Part shown: positions 35,101 to 43,651 of the stretch, in pieces
Numbering within the stretch: the first letter of the stretch is position 1
Layout of the letters: each line of letters opens with the position of its first letter
From: Coniochaeta sp. PMI_546
Taxonomy: Eukaryota > Ascomycota > Sordariomycetes > Coniochaetales > Coniochaetaceae
Assembly (NCBI GenBank): GCA_021432605.1
Contig: MU271143.1
Coordinates: 1,187,277-1,251,276 of the forward strand
Length of the DNA stretch: 64,000 nt
Direction: 5' to 3'
Program-made: the position numbers and the translations under genes
Notes under the pieces: model-generated
Databases searched by the model: none
What the model was told of the DNA's origin: nothing
The model's input: the letters and a program-made list of their open reading frames with translations, nothing else

Positions 35101-36532
35101 CATACCTCCGCTCTCCCGCTCGGCTAGCACACGCGACAAGCGCCCTGGCGTCAACGGCAAGTCGAGCTCGCGGAGACACTCTGTCGACATGACAAATGGC
35201 ATCGTCAGCCCCCCGCCCGAGATGGTGCCGGAAATGTCCTCCAAGGCAGCCAAGATACTCGGCGTCGGCGGATCTGCCAGCAAGCGCAAGCCAAAGCGCG
35301 TGGACGATGATGATGATATTGTGATGGTCGGTGTCGCAGATGCCACTCCGGTCCCTGATAAGTCGGACCGGCGAAGGTCAAAGGTTCGTAACCCACCTTC
35401 CCATAGTTCCGCTCATTCAGGACATCGTACTAACCATAACTCCCAACAGCAATACCACCGCGACGAAGATATAGTCATGGTCGACCCCACCGACGCAACC
35501 CCCGGGCCTCCTCCTCTCAAACGCTCAAACTCAAGCGCCACCAAGAAATCCGCTTTCGGTTCACTCTTCGGCGGGATACTCTCGACCCCCAAATCCGAGC
35601 CTCGGCCCCTACCTCGTCGACGGGATACGATCATTACGACCGACGGCGAAGAGGCGGGCACGCCCGATCCGGACGCGGAGGCTCGCCGCGCAGCCCGCCG
35701 CGCCAAACGCGCAGAAAAAGAAGCTGCCGAGCGAGCGGCGGAGGAGGCACGTCGCGCTAAAGATGACGCGAGGCGCGAGAAGCGACGGAAAGCCGAAGAA
35801 GCCGAGGAAGCCCGGCGACAGGAAGAACGCGAAGCACGCAGGATGGAACGACGTGAACAGCGCAAGCGCGAGGAAGCTGAGCGTCGCGCTGCCGAGGAGA
35901 AAGAAGCCGAACGCGCGGAGCGGAAACGCGCGAGAAGAGAACGCGGGGTTGGCGAAGAGCGCAGAAGGAGCGTGCAGGCTGACACAGATGCCGGAGAAGA
36001 CGAGGAGCGCAGACGACGCCGCGAGGCGAGACGTGCTGCGCGGGAAGCTGCTGAGAATGGCAGCGGAAGTCGTGATAAGGACAAGGACAGGTCGTCACGA
36101 CGACGGTCTGAGCAGCCTGCTGATGAGGGGTTCGTCTATCCTCGCAGCAGCGGGAAGGACAGGAGGAAGAGCGCCGGGTGGCCGCATTCGGGTACTGATT
36201 CTTGGGTCAAGGATCACTCGGACGCGCCGCCGCCCCCGGAGGATGGACCGAATGGAGGGAATTCCACCGAGGCTCCAGAGGATGACGAGGAAGCAAGACG
36301 TAGAGAGGAGCGAAGAGCTAAACGCCGTAGTCGGTATGCGGATGCCGAGGGGACCGGCGGGGAGGAGTACGATGACCACCGCAGACGGCATGCGCGCCGG
36401 GAGATGAGGGAGAAGGAGAGGGACCGTCGGGCTGGCTCTGACGGGAGCGACGAGAGGAGGGGGCATCGCGGGAGTGTGTTTATGGATACGACACCCCGGA
36501 GCAGTTGGTGGAAGAAGTTGACGGGGTCGTGA
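29119..36532 (+). CDS. Giant Trp-Gly/Lys/Pro-Glu repeat protein, function unknown
   Basis: I do not recognise a characterised family. From 29474 to 36532 one frame stays open, apart from a likely 66-nt intron at 35384-35449 (unusual GTTCGT donor, CTAAC branch, ACAG acceptor). Order of parts: acidic Asp/Gly-rich start; about 26 modules (30010-34920) of the type [21 protein letters not shown], joined by [15 protein letters not shown] linkers; a duplicated Glu/Ala/Lys helix (33464-33930); an Ala/Gly helix [20 protein letters not shown]; two polyproline runs; four IVxV clusters; an Arg/Glu-rich helix (35670-36080); and the tail [10 protein letters not shown]. No signal peptide or catalytic domain is seen. 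The first exon is uncertain: ATG 29119 to 29310, donor GTAAGC, acceptor at 29473 joins in frame, but other frames compete. The first in-frame ATG within the body is 29828. With the 29119 exon and the intron removed, the product is about 2,394 residues. Confidence 0.72.
30010..32925 (+). repeat. Coding tandem modules: [15 protein letters not shown] plus Pro-Glu linkers
   Basis: The densest stretch of about 21 imperfect coding repeats, 75-160 nt apart, inside the giant gene. Each unit encodes two to four acids, an aromatic pair (mostly WG followed by F or an aliphatic), S/T, then KKDKKKK(G)K and a run of PE dipeptides. Codons within the repeats are mixed (CCG/CCC/CCA/CCT, GAG/GAA), so amino acids are better conserved than DNA. 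This points to old repeats kept by selection and not to a recent expansion. Confidence 0.85.
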
Positions 36533-37353
36533 TCTTTGTGATGGAATACCATTTAGCGGGTGCATGTTCGCGGATTCTTGGGATACCTATCTGTCTTTGG
36601 AGCTTTTGGCTTCTTTTTTTTTGGGTGGAACGAGCCTTGTTGTGCGTTGGGCGATCTAGCGGGTTGTTTTGCATCGCATCTTTGGGGAGCTTTTGGGTTG
36701 GGTTTTATGTCACCACTTGGCTAAGTGTTGGATCATCGTCACATATATACCCGACCACAACAGCATAGCCCGATTACTGATACCCAAGTTCGAATACAAG
36801 GCAACATGAGGTGTTTTCCCATATGAGTATCAGTTGCTGTGATTGTGAACAAATCAGGTCTTGGTTGCGTGCTCTGTGCATCGTGGTGGTATGCTATTCG
36901 TACACATCCCACTTCGATGAGGCCTGAGATGGATGGTCATTGGCGAGGCAGCACACCCTCTTATATATTGTACTGGCTGTCTTTGGCCAGCTGCGGCCAT
37001 GGGTGCCGAGTAGATATGTACTGAAAAGTGCAGAACAGTTGAGCTGGTCCTCCTAGAATGTAAAATATTAATGTCTTTTCCATGCTTTGATCCCTTCGTT
37101 GTAGTCAGGGATACTCTGGGCTCGCCACAGATAGAGCAAGTGGGCATAGCTGGCTTCATAGCTGTCTTCTGGAATCGCTACCTTTTTCAAGATCCTCTCT
37201 GAGAGAGCAAGACCACGAAGGTACCTCTTCGATCCATGCTGCAGCGACGTCCTCGTGGTAGTTCTTCTGATCGTTCTTTCCGGGAAGACACATCATCTGT
37301 GCCATTCTCTTCTTTCAGACATCTAATGACAAGAGCTACCATGATAACATGAC
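36533..37353. other. Intergenic region between the repeat gene and tRNA-Val
   Basis: No gene recognised. It holds the 3' flank of the repeat gene and the 5' flank of the tRNA. Confidence 0.5.
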
Positions 37354-37463
37354 GACCGTTTAGCTCAGTGGTTTAGAGCGTGTGCCTCACAGCTATCGTA
37401 AGATTTCGTTACGATAGAACATATGGACGCACAAGGTCGCAGGTTCGAACCCTGCATCGGTCA
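37354..37463 (+). tRNA. tRNA-Val (anticodon CAC) with a 36-nt intron
   Basis: Folds as a cloverleaf: acceptor GACCGTT/ATCGGTC (a T-T mismatch at pair 6-67), D arm GCTC/GAGC, anticodon stem TGTGC/GCACA, loop CTCACA|C with anticodon CAC at 37388-37390, variable loop AGGTC, T arm GCAGG-TTCGAAC-CCTGC, discriminator A. The intron (37392-37427) begins after position 37, the usual site, and contains a 9-bp hairpin CTATCGTAA/TTACGATAG. The mature length is 74 nt before CCA. It should read GUG codons. Confidence 0.93.
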
Positions 37464-37767
37464 CATCTTTGCTAGTAGAATGCCTCGGACGGGCAATTTC
37501 TTTTTTGTCTATACTCTGCCTGCAAACCAGCGCTTGGACTCTTAATGTGATTGCCCTTGAAGACAAGACATGGCATGTATTCATTGTCAAGTGGACGTAC
37601 TATGGAATAGCAACTAAGGTAAAGCAGCGACAAATTTCGAGAATGGTGATGGTTCCTTCGGCACCCTGATCATCGCGAAGTCAGGCCATGGCAAACATCC
37701 AGAGTGGAGAGGTCAATAGTACTCCACGAAGTGTGTCCATCGCTTTCTATCTTTCTTGCGCAACCCT
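37464..37767. other. Short spacer between tRNA-Val and ATG33
   Basis: About 300 bp: the tRNA 3' flank and the ATG33 3' UTR. Nothing else is seen. Confidence 0.5.
37501..37506 (+). terminator. Likely Pol III terminator of tRNA-Val
   Basis: The first run of four or more T residues after the tRNA, T6, 38 nt beyond its 3' end. The nearer CTTTG is too short to stop Pol III reliably. Confidence 0.5.
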
Positions 37768-38923
37768 TCATGCCTGGATAACGACGACTTCATTCTGGAA
37801 CACCTGTGCGACACCATCACCCCAAATACCAACCACAGCCATGAGGAAGCCAAGTCCGCTGATAGCAGTCTGGACCATCTGCTTCTTCAGGAATCCCTCA
37901 ACTTCAGTGCGGACCTCCTCGCCATTGATGTCCTGGGCAACTTCGTCCTCGACCTCGACATCCTCCCCGCTGGCAGAGGCTGTGCCCTCGTCGCTGTGGG
38001 CACTGGAGCTGGAGCCGAGGACCTCGTAGCTAGCTTCCATCTGAGCGCGCTTGGCGGCGCGCTCCTTCTTCTGCTTCTTGGCGGTGGCGGAGAGAGTGGC
38101 GGCAGGGCTTGACGACGAGGTAGACTTGGTGATGAAGAGGTAGGGGGCGACGAAGTCGGAGACTACTAAGCCAGAGCTGGCTACCAGGATGGAGGTGTAG
38201 AGGAGGTAGGGATGGCGCACTGGTTTGGGAGAGATGAGGAAGGCGAGGAGGAAAGACGAGGCGGAGACGCTGGTGAGCGTTCCGAGGTGCTTCTTGGCTG
38301 TGGATACGAGGAAGTTGAATGCCTTGGCGGCTGAGCTTGCTGACGGTAGCTCGAGGAGCGATGGTACGGTCAGGGTCGAGAGTGTGTATGAGAGACCCTA
38401 TGAAACGAAGATTAGTATTCTTCGGTCTGTCAACCGTGACAAGCGCAAGCAAGGCAGCGGAGCAACACAGGCGATCAAGCCATCCACCCCATTACTGGTC
38501 ACAGCCAGGACGGTACTATCGTTTCGATCGCGAGGTTCATCGAGCCGCTAGGGTCGTAGCTGCGTTGTTGTGTTGGAATATGCCCCATCATTTGCGTCGC
38601 AGCCAAACTCCATTCCATGTAGCTCATGACTCCTTCTTTGACAATATCCTAAGGCATCTGACGCTTTCGTTCCAAAGGCTATCGCTTAGGTCCACAAGCG
38701 AGAGCATCGTAGCGGTCGTCCCCGTTCCATCAACTCGGAAGCAACCACCATAAACGCATTTCGATGAGGGCTCCGTGTTTCGCCGTGTCATGATTGCCCA
38801 TCCTCGCCTGATTCCTGCCCAAACAAAACCAGCGCGTTACGAAAGCATGGTCCAACTCACAGTCAAAAGGCCGAGAGATACGGTGCCGACAAATTTCAGC
38901 ACCGAAACGCCCCGGGAAGCCAT
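37768..38923 (-). CDS. ATG33: ATG33-like mitochondrial outer-membrane mitophagy protein
   Basis: In yeast Atg33 is an outer mitochondrial membrane protein needed for starvation-induced and post-log-phase mitophagy. Two exons, 38861-38923 and 37768-38397, are separated by an unusually long 463-nt intron (GTGAGT donor, CTAAT branch, CATAG acceptor). Together they give 230 residues. Exon 1 encodes MASRGVSVLKFVGTVSLGLLT, which continues seamlessly as GLSYTLSTLTVPSLL; this restores the family N-terminus and is the main evidence for the long intron. Hydrophobic segments lie at about 10-30, 65-80 (ASSFLLAFLISPKP), 82-105 (VRHPYLLYTSILVASSGLVVSDF) and 200-220 (AISGLGFLMAVVGIWGDG). A Lys-rich then acidic, Ser-rich linker lies between the last two. 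RHPYLLY and the C-terminal VVGIWGDG match yeast Atg33 (RHPYLLY, VIGVYGEG). Confidence 0.87.
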
Positions 38924-40342
38924 GGTTATTGTTGAAGCCTATCTGGCTGACAAGCAGGAAAAGGTCAAGCAGTCTGTTCGTGCGAGGTACATGGAAAGGT
39001 TGAATGAAACTGGCGTTCGAGATGTCGTGTTTCCTGGCAGCCGCGGGACAGAGGGGTTACTACCTGCAGACGCTGATAGGCTGACCTGGGGCAGGCGGCC
39101 AAGGACATATCGTCATCCAGTTGGCCCTTGCTTGAAGTTGGCTCGTGCGACGGGACCTTGTACTTGACTCCACTTTCCCCGGGTCTCCAGACTCAAGACG
39201 TTTATCACTAGACTACCTTAGATCTAACGTACGCAATATATTCCGTCGACTTTTGACCTCCATCATGAAATGTTTTGTTGTCTTGTCACAAGCTTGTGCG
39301 CGTTCGAAAGATGATTTCATTTCTACCTTTCAAGTTTGGTTCTTCTGTACAGTGAAAATCTATGAAAGAGATAAAAGAGCAAACTGGCTATTCAAACTTG
39401 TGAAAATGGTTGGTTGAGCGTCTCACCAGAAGGCTTCCGATGATCGACTCTACAAATGTTGAAGCCTGCGACTTATAAGCCACTGACATCCAGACTGCAC
39501 CTATCCGAGCATGAAATTTTGTGACATCTCATTACTGTCAGGCTATGACTGGCTTGAGGCGGCTGCGTTCTTTAGTGAAGATGAGGCTCGATGCTGTTCC
39601 TTTGCATGTGAAAGTTTAGTGCTGTACCATTTTACCTTCGAGTTGGAACCTGACACGGCTGCGAGGCTGCGAGGCTGCCTGTGGGTAAACCTCGCAACGC
39701 TTCACAATTTCTATCTTTAGGACCAACCGCACGAGGCGGACGCGGCTGCGAAATCGTTTTGCCTCCTGAGGCTGCGAGGTTGATGGTCTAAGTCGCATGA
39801 GTTCACAAGTGTGAAATAGGAGGGCGCGCCTCCAGTTACAGCAATAATGATGCCAGACAATAGGATGCCCTTCTCTTCTGCTCTTACGAATAACTGCTGT
39901 TCGGGAGTGCCCTCGACAGGTACTGTCTGGTCACGTCGAAGACTACCCTGTTCTACGCCGCGCAACAATACCAAACCTCGACGTTGCAAGACCTTATTGT
40001 CGATTACTTCGACAGCACTTCCTCTCCACTATAGGTATTTTACCGGCCCTCAAACTACTTCCTCTTCTCTTTCTTTTCCACCCTCATAACCTCCCCAAAA
40101 ACTCTTCCTCTCCTTCCCTTTGCTTTTCTTTCTTTTCTATCCTTTCCCCACCAGAGTCTCCATCTTGATCCTGCTTGAGGGCTTCTATCACAAAGCCCAA
40201 CAGCCAGTCATCCATACTTTATCACCTGTTCGCAGCTTTGTGCCTTTGATACACTCGCACATCAAGTACTTGTGTTTCTAATACACAAACAAGTTACCAA
40301 CCTTAACCATCTTCCTTCGCCCAAGACACGAAAGTCTCTGCC
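38924..40342. other. Divergent intergenic region with GGCTGCGA repeats
   Basis: Between the divergent ATG33 and BTB-like genes. GGCTGCGA is repeated three times (last copy imperfect) at 39657-39680. Related TGCGAGGT/ACCTCGCA boxes in inverted orientation lie at about 39689 and 39776. From 40020 to 40200 the plus strand is a long pyrimidine tract, probably promoter and leader of the next gene. Confidence 0.5.
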
Positions 40343-41632
40343 ATGATGGAGGATACCAATGTAGGACCTGGCGCCGGAGCCAACGGTCATCATCACTCTG
40401 CCACTGCGGCTGAGATTCTCAATGCTCAGGTCAACTTGGACTTGGATGTTATCTCTGTTGAGCTCCACGGTGTTTCCATCACTGACCAGCCAGCCGGACC
40501 AGTTAACCAAGCCGGTACGTAACCATTTGAAGGCATGGTTTCAACCTAATATCGAAACTGACATTCATTTCATTGACAGGCCAAGCCAATATCCAGGGTG
40601 ATGGCATTGCCCAGCCGGAGTTCCACATCGATGAGGGCGCAGTCCTTGGTCTCGTGATTTTCATGGTCGACGGCGACGAGTCGGGCATTCATGACCCAGC
40701 TGATGAGCCTCAGCACGACAACCTTCCCCAGTATGAGAATGCACCTGAGTATGACAACAACGACAACAACAACCACGGCCTCCCGCACATCTACACCGTT
40801 GATGGTCAAGTAAGTTTGCTCTTGGTCTCGGTCAACACCTGGACATTACTGACTGTCTCAGCTTGCCGGTCTCACCACTGAGGTCCATAAGTTCCGCACC
40901 TGGGATGAGTACAAGCTGATCTGCCTTGCCGGCCCAAAGATCTCACTCGTCTTCGAGGAGGCCGGCGGCGAGATCGAGTTCATCTGTGCTCGCAAGCTGC
41001 TTAGAGACTTCTCCGAGACCTTCAAGACGATGGATCGCATGGTCGGCGTGGACCGTCTCAACGTCACCGACCTCTTCAAGAGCCTGCCCATGAAGTCAGC
41101 CACGATCACCTTTATCCAGCTCTACGAGATGGTCCAGGCCGGCGGTCTGCCCATTCCTGCTTCGGGCGACCTCTCTTTCGCGGCTATGGTCGACCTCTAC
41201 GTCATGGCCCACTTCCTTGGCATGCCTTGCATCAAGGGCTGGGTCGAGACCTTTGCCAAAGCCAAGATCCAGGAGCTCACCGCCAATTGGATGCGCGACT
41301 ACAACACGGCTATCATGCTCCAGAACGTCCCTGAGGATCGTCGCAACAACGGCCGCTTCCCCATCCCGGCCCTGGCTCCCCTGCAGCTGCAGACCGCCAA
41401 GCTCCTGGACATTCAGGAGGCTTATATGCAGACTCGATTCAACCCGTTGCCTAAGGTTGTGCTGCCCAGCCAGCTGGCTCGACTCGTCTCGGACTCCTGC
41501 CCCCTCGAGCTCCGCTTCGGACTCGAGGCTGCCGGACAGCTGCGCCCCGAGTTCCTTGCTGCGGTCTCGATGCACGATCTGCGCCACCGTGTTGAGGCTC
41601 GCCAGGCTGCGAACGTCGGAGAGCAGAACTAG
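40343..41632 (+). CDS. Hypothetical protein with a BTB/POZ-like region
   Basis: Three exons, 40343-40514, 40580-40809 and 40862-41632, give 390 residues. The first third is acidic and low-complexity (HHHSATAAEIL, DNNDNNNHGLP). From about residue 145 the order resembles fungal BTB/POZ proteins: a short strand, KISLVFEEAGGEIEFICARKLLRDFSETFK (a protein normally begins its POZ fold this way), a variable middle, then a helical pair DLYVMAHFLGMPCIKGWVETFAKAKIQEL like the end of the POZ fold. The match is by pattern only and weak. BTB proteins of this type commonly serve as adaptors, which cannot be shown here. Introns of 65 and 52 nt have GTACGT and GTAAGT donors. A second ATG directly follows the first. 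A long CT-rich leader precedes it. Confidence 0.75.
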
Positions 41633-42294
41633 GGCGACTTCACAAGCTCGCCACCACCTTCTTGCTCATATTCGGCAGGTTTAGGGGTCTTTGATGGCTC
41701 TGGATTTCTCATCTGATCGGTCTTGCCGTCTTGATCATGTTTAGCAGCCTTCGATCTTTCGGAACTGCAGCATGTGCCGCCCACCGACGGACAGACTCCT
41801 CAATAAGAAGGAAAGTGTGTACTATTTTCGGAAGGGACCAAGGTATCTTTGCTTTATTGCTTTATGTGGTTGCGATGATTTTATGACTGGAAAAGCTCGT
41901 TCTCTGTATACATACAGATGTCGAGTATGAAGGACATTACGAATTATGATGTGATGGAATCAGCATGGTCAGTCAGGATGTCCTGCAGGAATCACATGTA
42001 AAGTTAAAAAAAAACCCCAATCAGATAGCTTTTGAAATCAGATTTGGGCAAAAATTCTGATGGTGTTCCTCGCTCTTGTTGTGACCGTAACACGGCGTGC
42101 CTTATTTTGCGAGCCATATTTCTTTACGTTTTTCTCTTTCCAGAAGTCGCCAAGCACGCCATTTGCAGGTGTCTTCAATCGTCGATCCCGCCGTCAAGGA
42201 TGGCTGTGGCTTCCTAACCCCATCGAAGTCTACATGGTGACCCTTTCTCCAACCTTTTCGCCTCAGTACGACGGAAGATGATTCTTTGTACCTC
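41633..42294. other. Convergent 3' intergenic region
   Basis: 660 bp between convergent stop codons, somewhat AT-richer than the genes. Only 3' UTRs are expected; nothing else is recognised. Confidence 0.55.
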
Positions 42295-42953
42295 TCAATC
42301 CAGATTTAGCCTCCAAAGTCCGTCTCCCAGGAAGTGCGCATCCTCCACAACCGGACCCTTCCCTGCCTTCTTCACCTCCTCAGTTCCGGCAACCAGCACA
42401 CCAACAGCACAGGCCTCCTCCTTCCCCTCAGCCATGATCACCACCGGCTCCCCCTTCTTTAGCTCCCTACTCCAGTGTCCATCCTCATCGACCCCTTCCT
42501 CCCCTTCCCTCGGCTCCGGCAGTCTGCCCCCTTTACTAGTCAAACCCGGCGCCATGAGCGTCGCGCCGCTCAGCACAAACCGGATGGCGCCGCGGTCTAT
42601 CCTTATCGTGGGAAAAGCTTGAGGGAAGCGGTGTACGAGCTTGAGGTGGGGCAAGAGGGGCGCTCCGTTCTCGTGCTGGTAGAAGAGTGGCGGGGAACCC
42701 GGGGTATCGAGGGCGTAGAGGGAGGCGCGGTCGGGGAGCTTCATCTGGCAGAGTGAGGCCTTCTTTGGCATTACCTCGTCGATGTAGGGCGTTAAGAGAG
42801 GGTAGCCTGCCAGCAGCGAGTTGCGGAGGTTGCGCTGGATGGAGGACTTGAGTTTTTGCTTCGGCGAGGGGGTCATGCTAGGAATATTTGTTTAGTACGG
42901 TGAAGAGGGGAGGGATGCGGGAATGGGGGCAGGGGTTACTCTTTTTTAAACAT
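42295..42953 (-). CDS. TMA20: TMA20 / MCT-1-like PUA-domain ribosome recycling factor
   Basis: Tma20 (human MCT-1), with Tma22/DENR, strips deacylated tRNA from 40S subunits after termination and takes part in re-initiation. Two exons, 42940-42953 and 42295-42877, give 198 residues (yeast 181). Exon 1 supplies only MFKK and two bases of the next codon; splicing gives MFKKDMTPSPKQKLKSSIQRNL, which matches the family start. The N-terminal MCT domain holds LIP-like MPKKASLCQMKL and LKLVHRFPQAFPTIRIDRGAI; the PUA domain follows with RFVLSGATLMAPGLTSKGG and GEPVVIMAEGKEEACAVGVL. A longer insert (EPREGEEGVDEDGHW) than in yeast sits before the PUA strands. The intron is 62 nt (GTAACC donor). Without the 14-nt first exon the frame starts at a false Met. 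Confidence 0.94.
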
Positions 42954-43343
42954 CTTGGCGGGTTGGATGGTGATAACTAATTCTCGAGTCTGGTCTGGGT
43001 ATGGCGAAAAAGACAATGGCAAGACTGTGTTTGGGTATCTACGCGGTTGAAGCTCATCGGTGCACACGATGCGGTTCTTGAAGCTCGAGATGCCCCGCAC
43101 TGCATTTGGTGGGATGTCCAAACTTGGGAGGGGCAGTCTTGGCATTCCTTATCTTATCGACTGCGATGTACGTCACCGAGGGGTCGTCTATTCAGGGTCT
43201 CATGTTGTATGTTGTGGTTCGTGGACTGATGTCCGGAAGCGATGTTGCGCCTCGAAATGCTTCGTTTCGGGAGCTAAAAGGTATAATATTACATGCAGAG
43301 CGATAAAGTCCATAGTCTCGTTCTATCATAACCATCATCTTCT
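42954..43343. other. Intergenic: TMA20 promoter and I78 gene 3' flank
   Basis: 390 bp with no recognised feature. It serves as the TMA20 upstream region. Confidence 0.5.
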
Positions 43344-43651
43344 TCAGCCGTGCTGCACGTGTGAAACAGTGCCGTCCTCCTTGAGGTGGACGTTCAGTCG
43401 ATTGGGCTTGAAGTCCTTCGTCACCATCATGCCGGGCTCGATGACACGCGTCTCTTGTGGGAGGTCTCGCTTGCAGAAGGTCTAAATGTTTGCAAGAGTC
43501 AGGGCCTATTTCTTTCTGGATATATCGCTGAAGGATGTCTCACAGTTTCGTTACTCTCCTGCTCCGACAGCTTCTTGCCGACGAGCTTGTTGGTCCACTC
43601 GTCCGTCTTGTCGCCGGAGTTACCCATCAGTCCTGGAACGACGAGAGGCAT
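43344..43651 (-). CDS. Small I78-family peptidase inhibitor-like protein
   Basis: Two exons, 43544-43651 and 43344-43481, give only 81 residues, missed as one open frame because of a 62-nt intron (GTGAGA donor, TTTAG acceptor). The C-terminal half follows the I78 inhibitor pattern, related to potato inhibitor I: LPQETRVIEPGMMVTKDFKPNRLNVHLKEDG, then the closing TVSHVQHG. The family usually ends in a Cys-Gly context; here the matching place is His-Gly. There is no signal peptide, so an intracellular target such as a vacuolar or cytosolic serine protease is more likely than secretion. The N-terminal MPLVVPGLMGNSGDKTDEWTNKLVGKKLSEQ is typical of fungal members as I recall them. Inhibitory activity is inferred from family only. 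Confidence 0.85.

Noticed and set aside
38775-39167. 130-codon plus-strand frame
   Set aside because: Antisense to ATG33 exon 1 and its promoter; no family motif.
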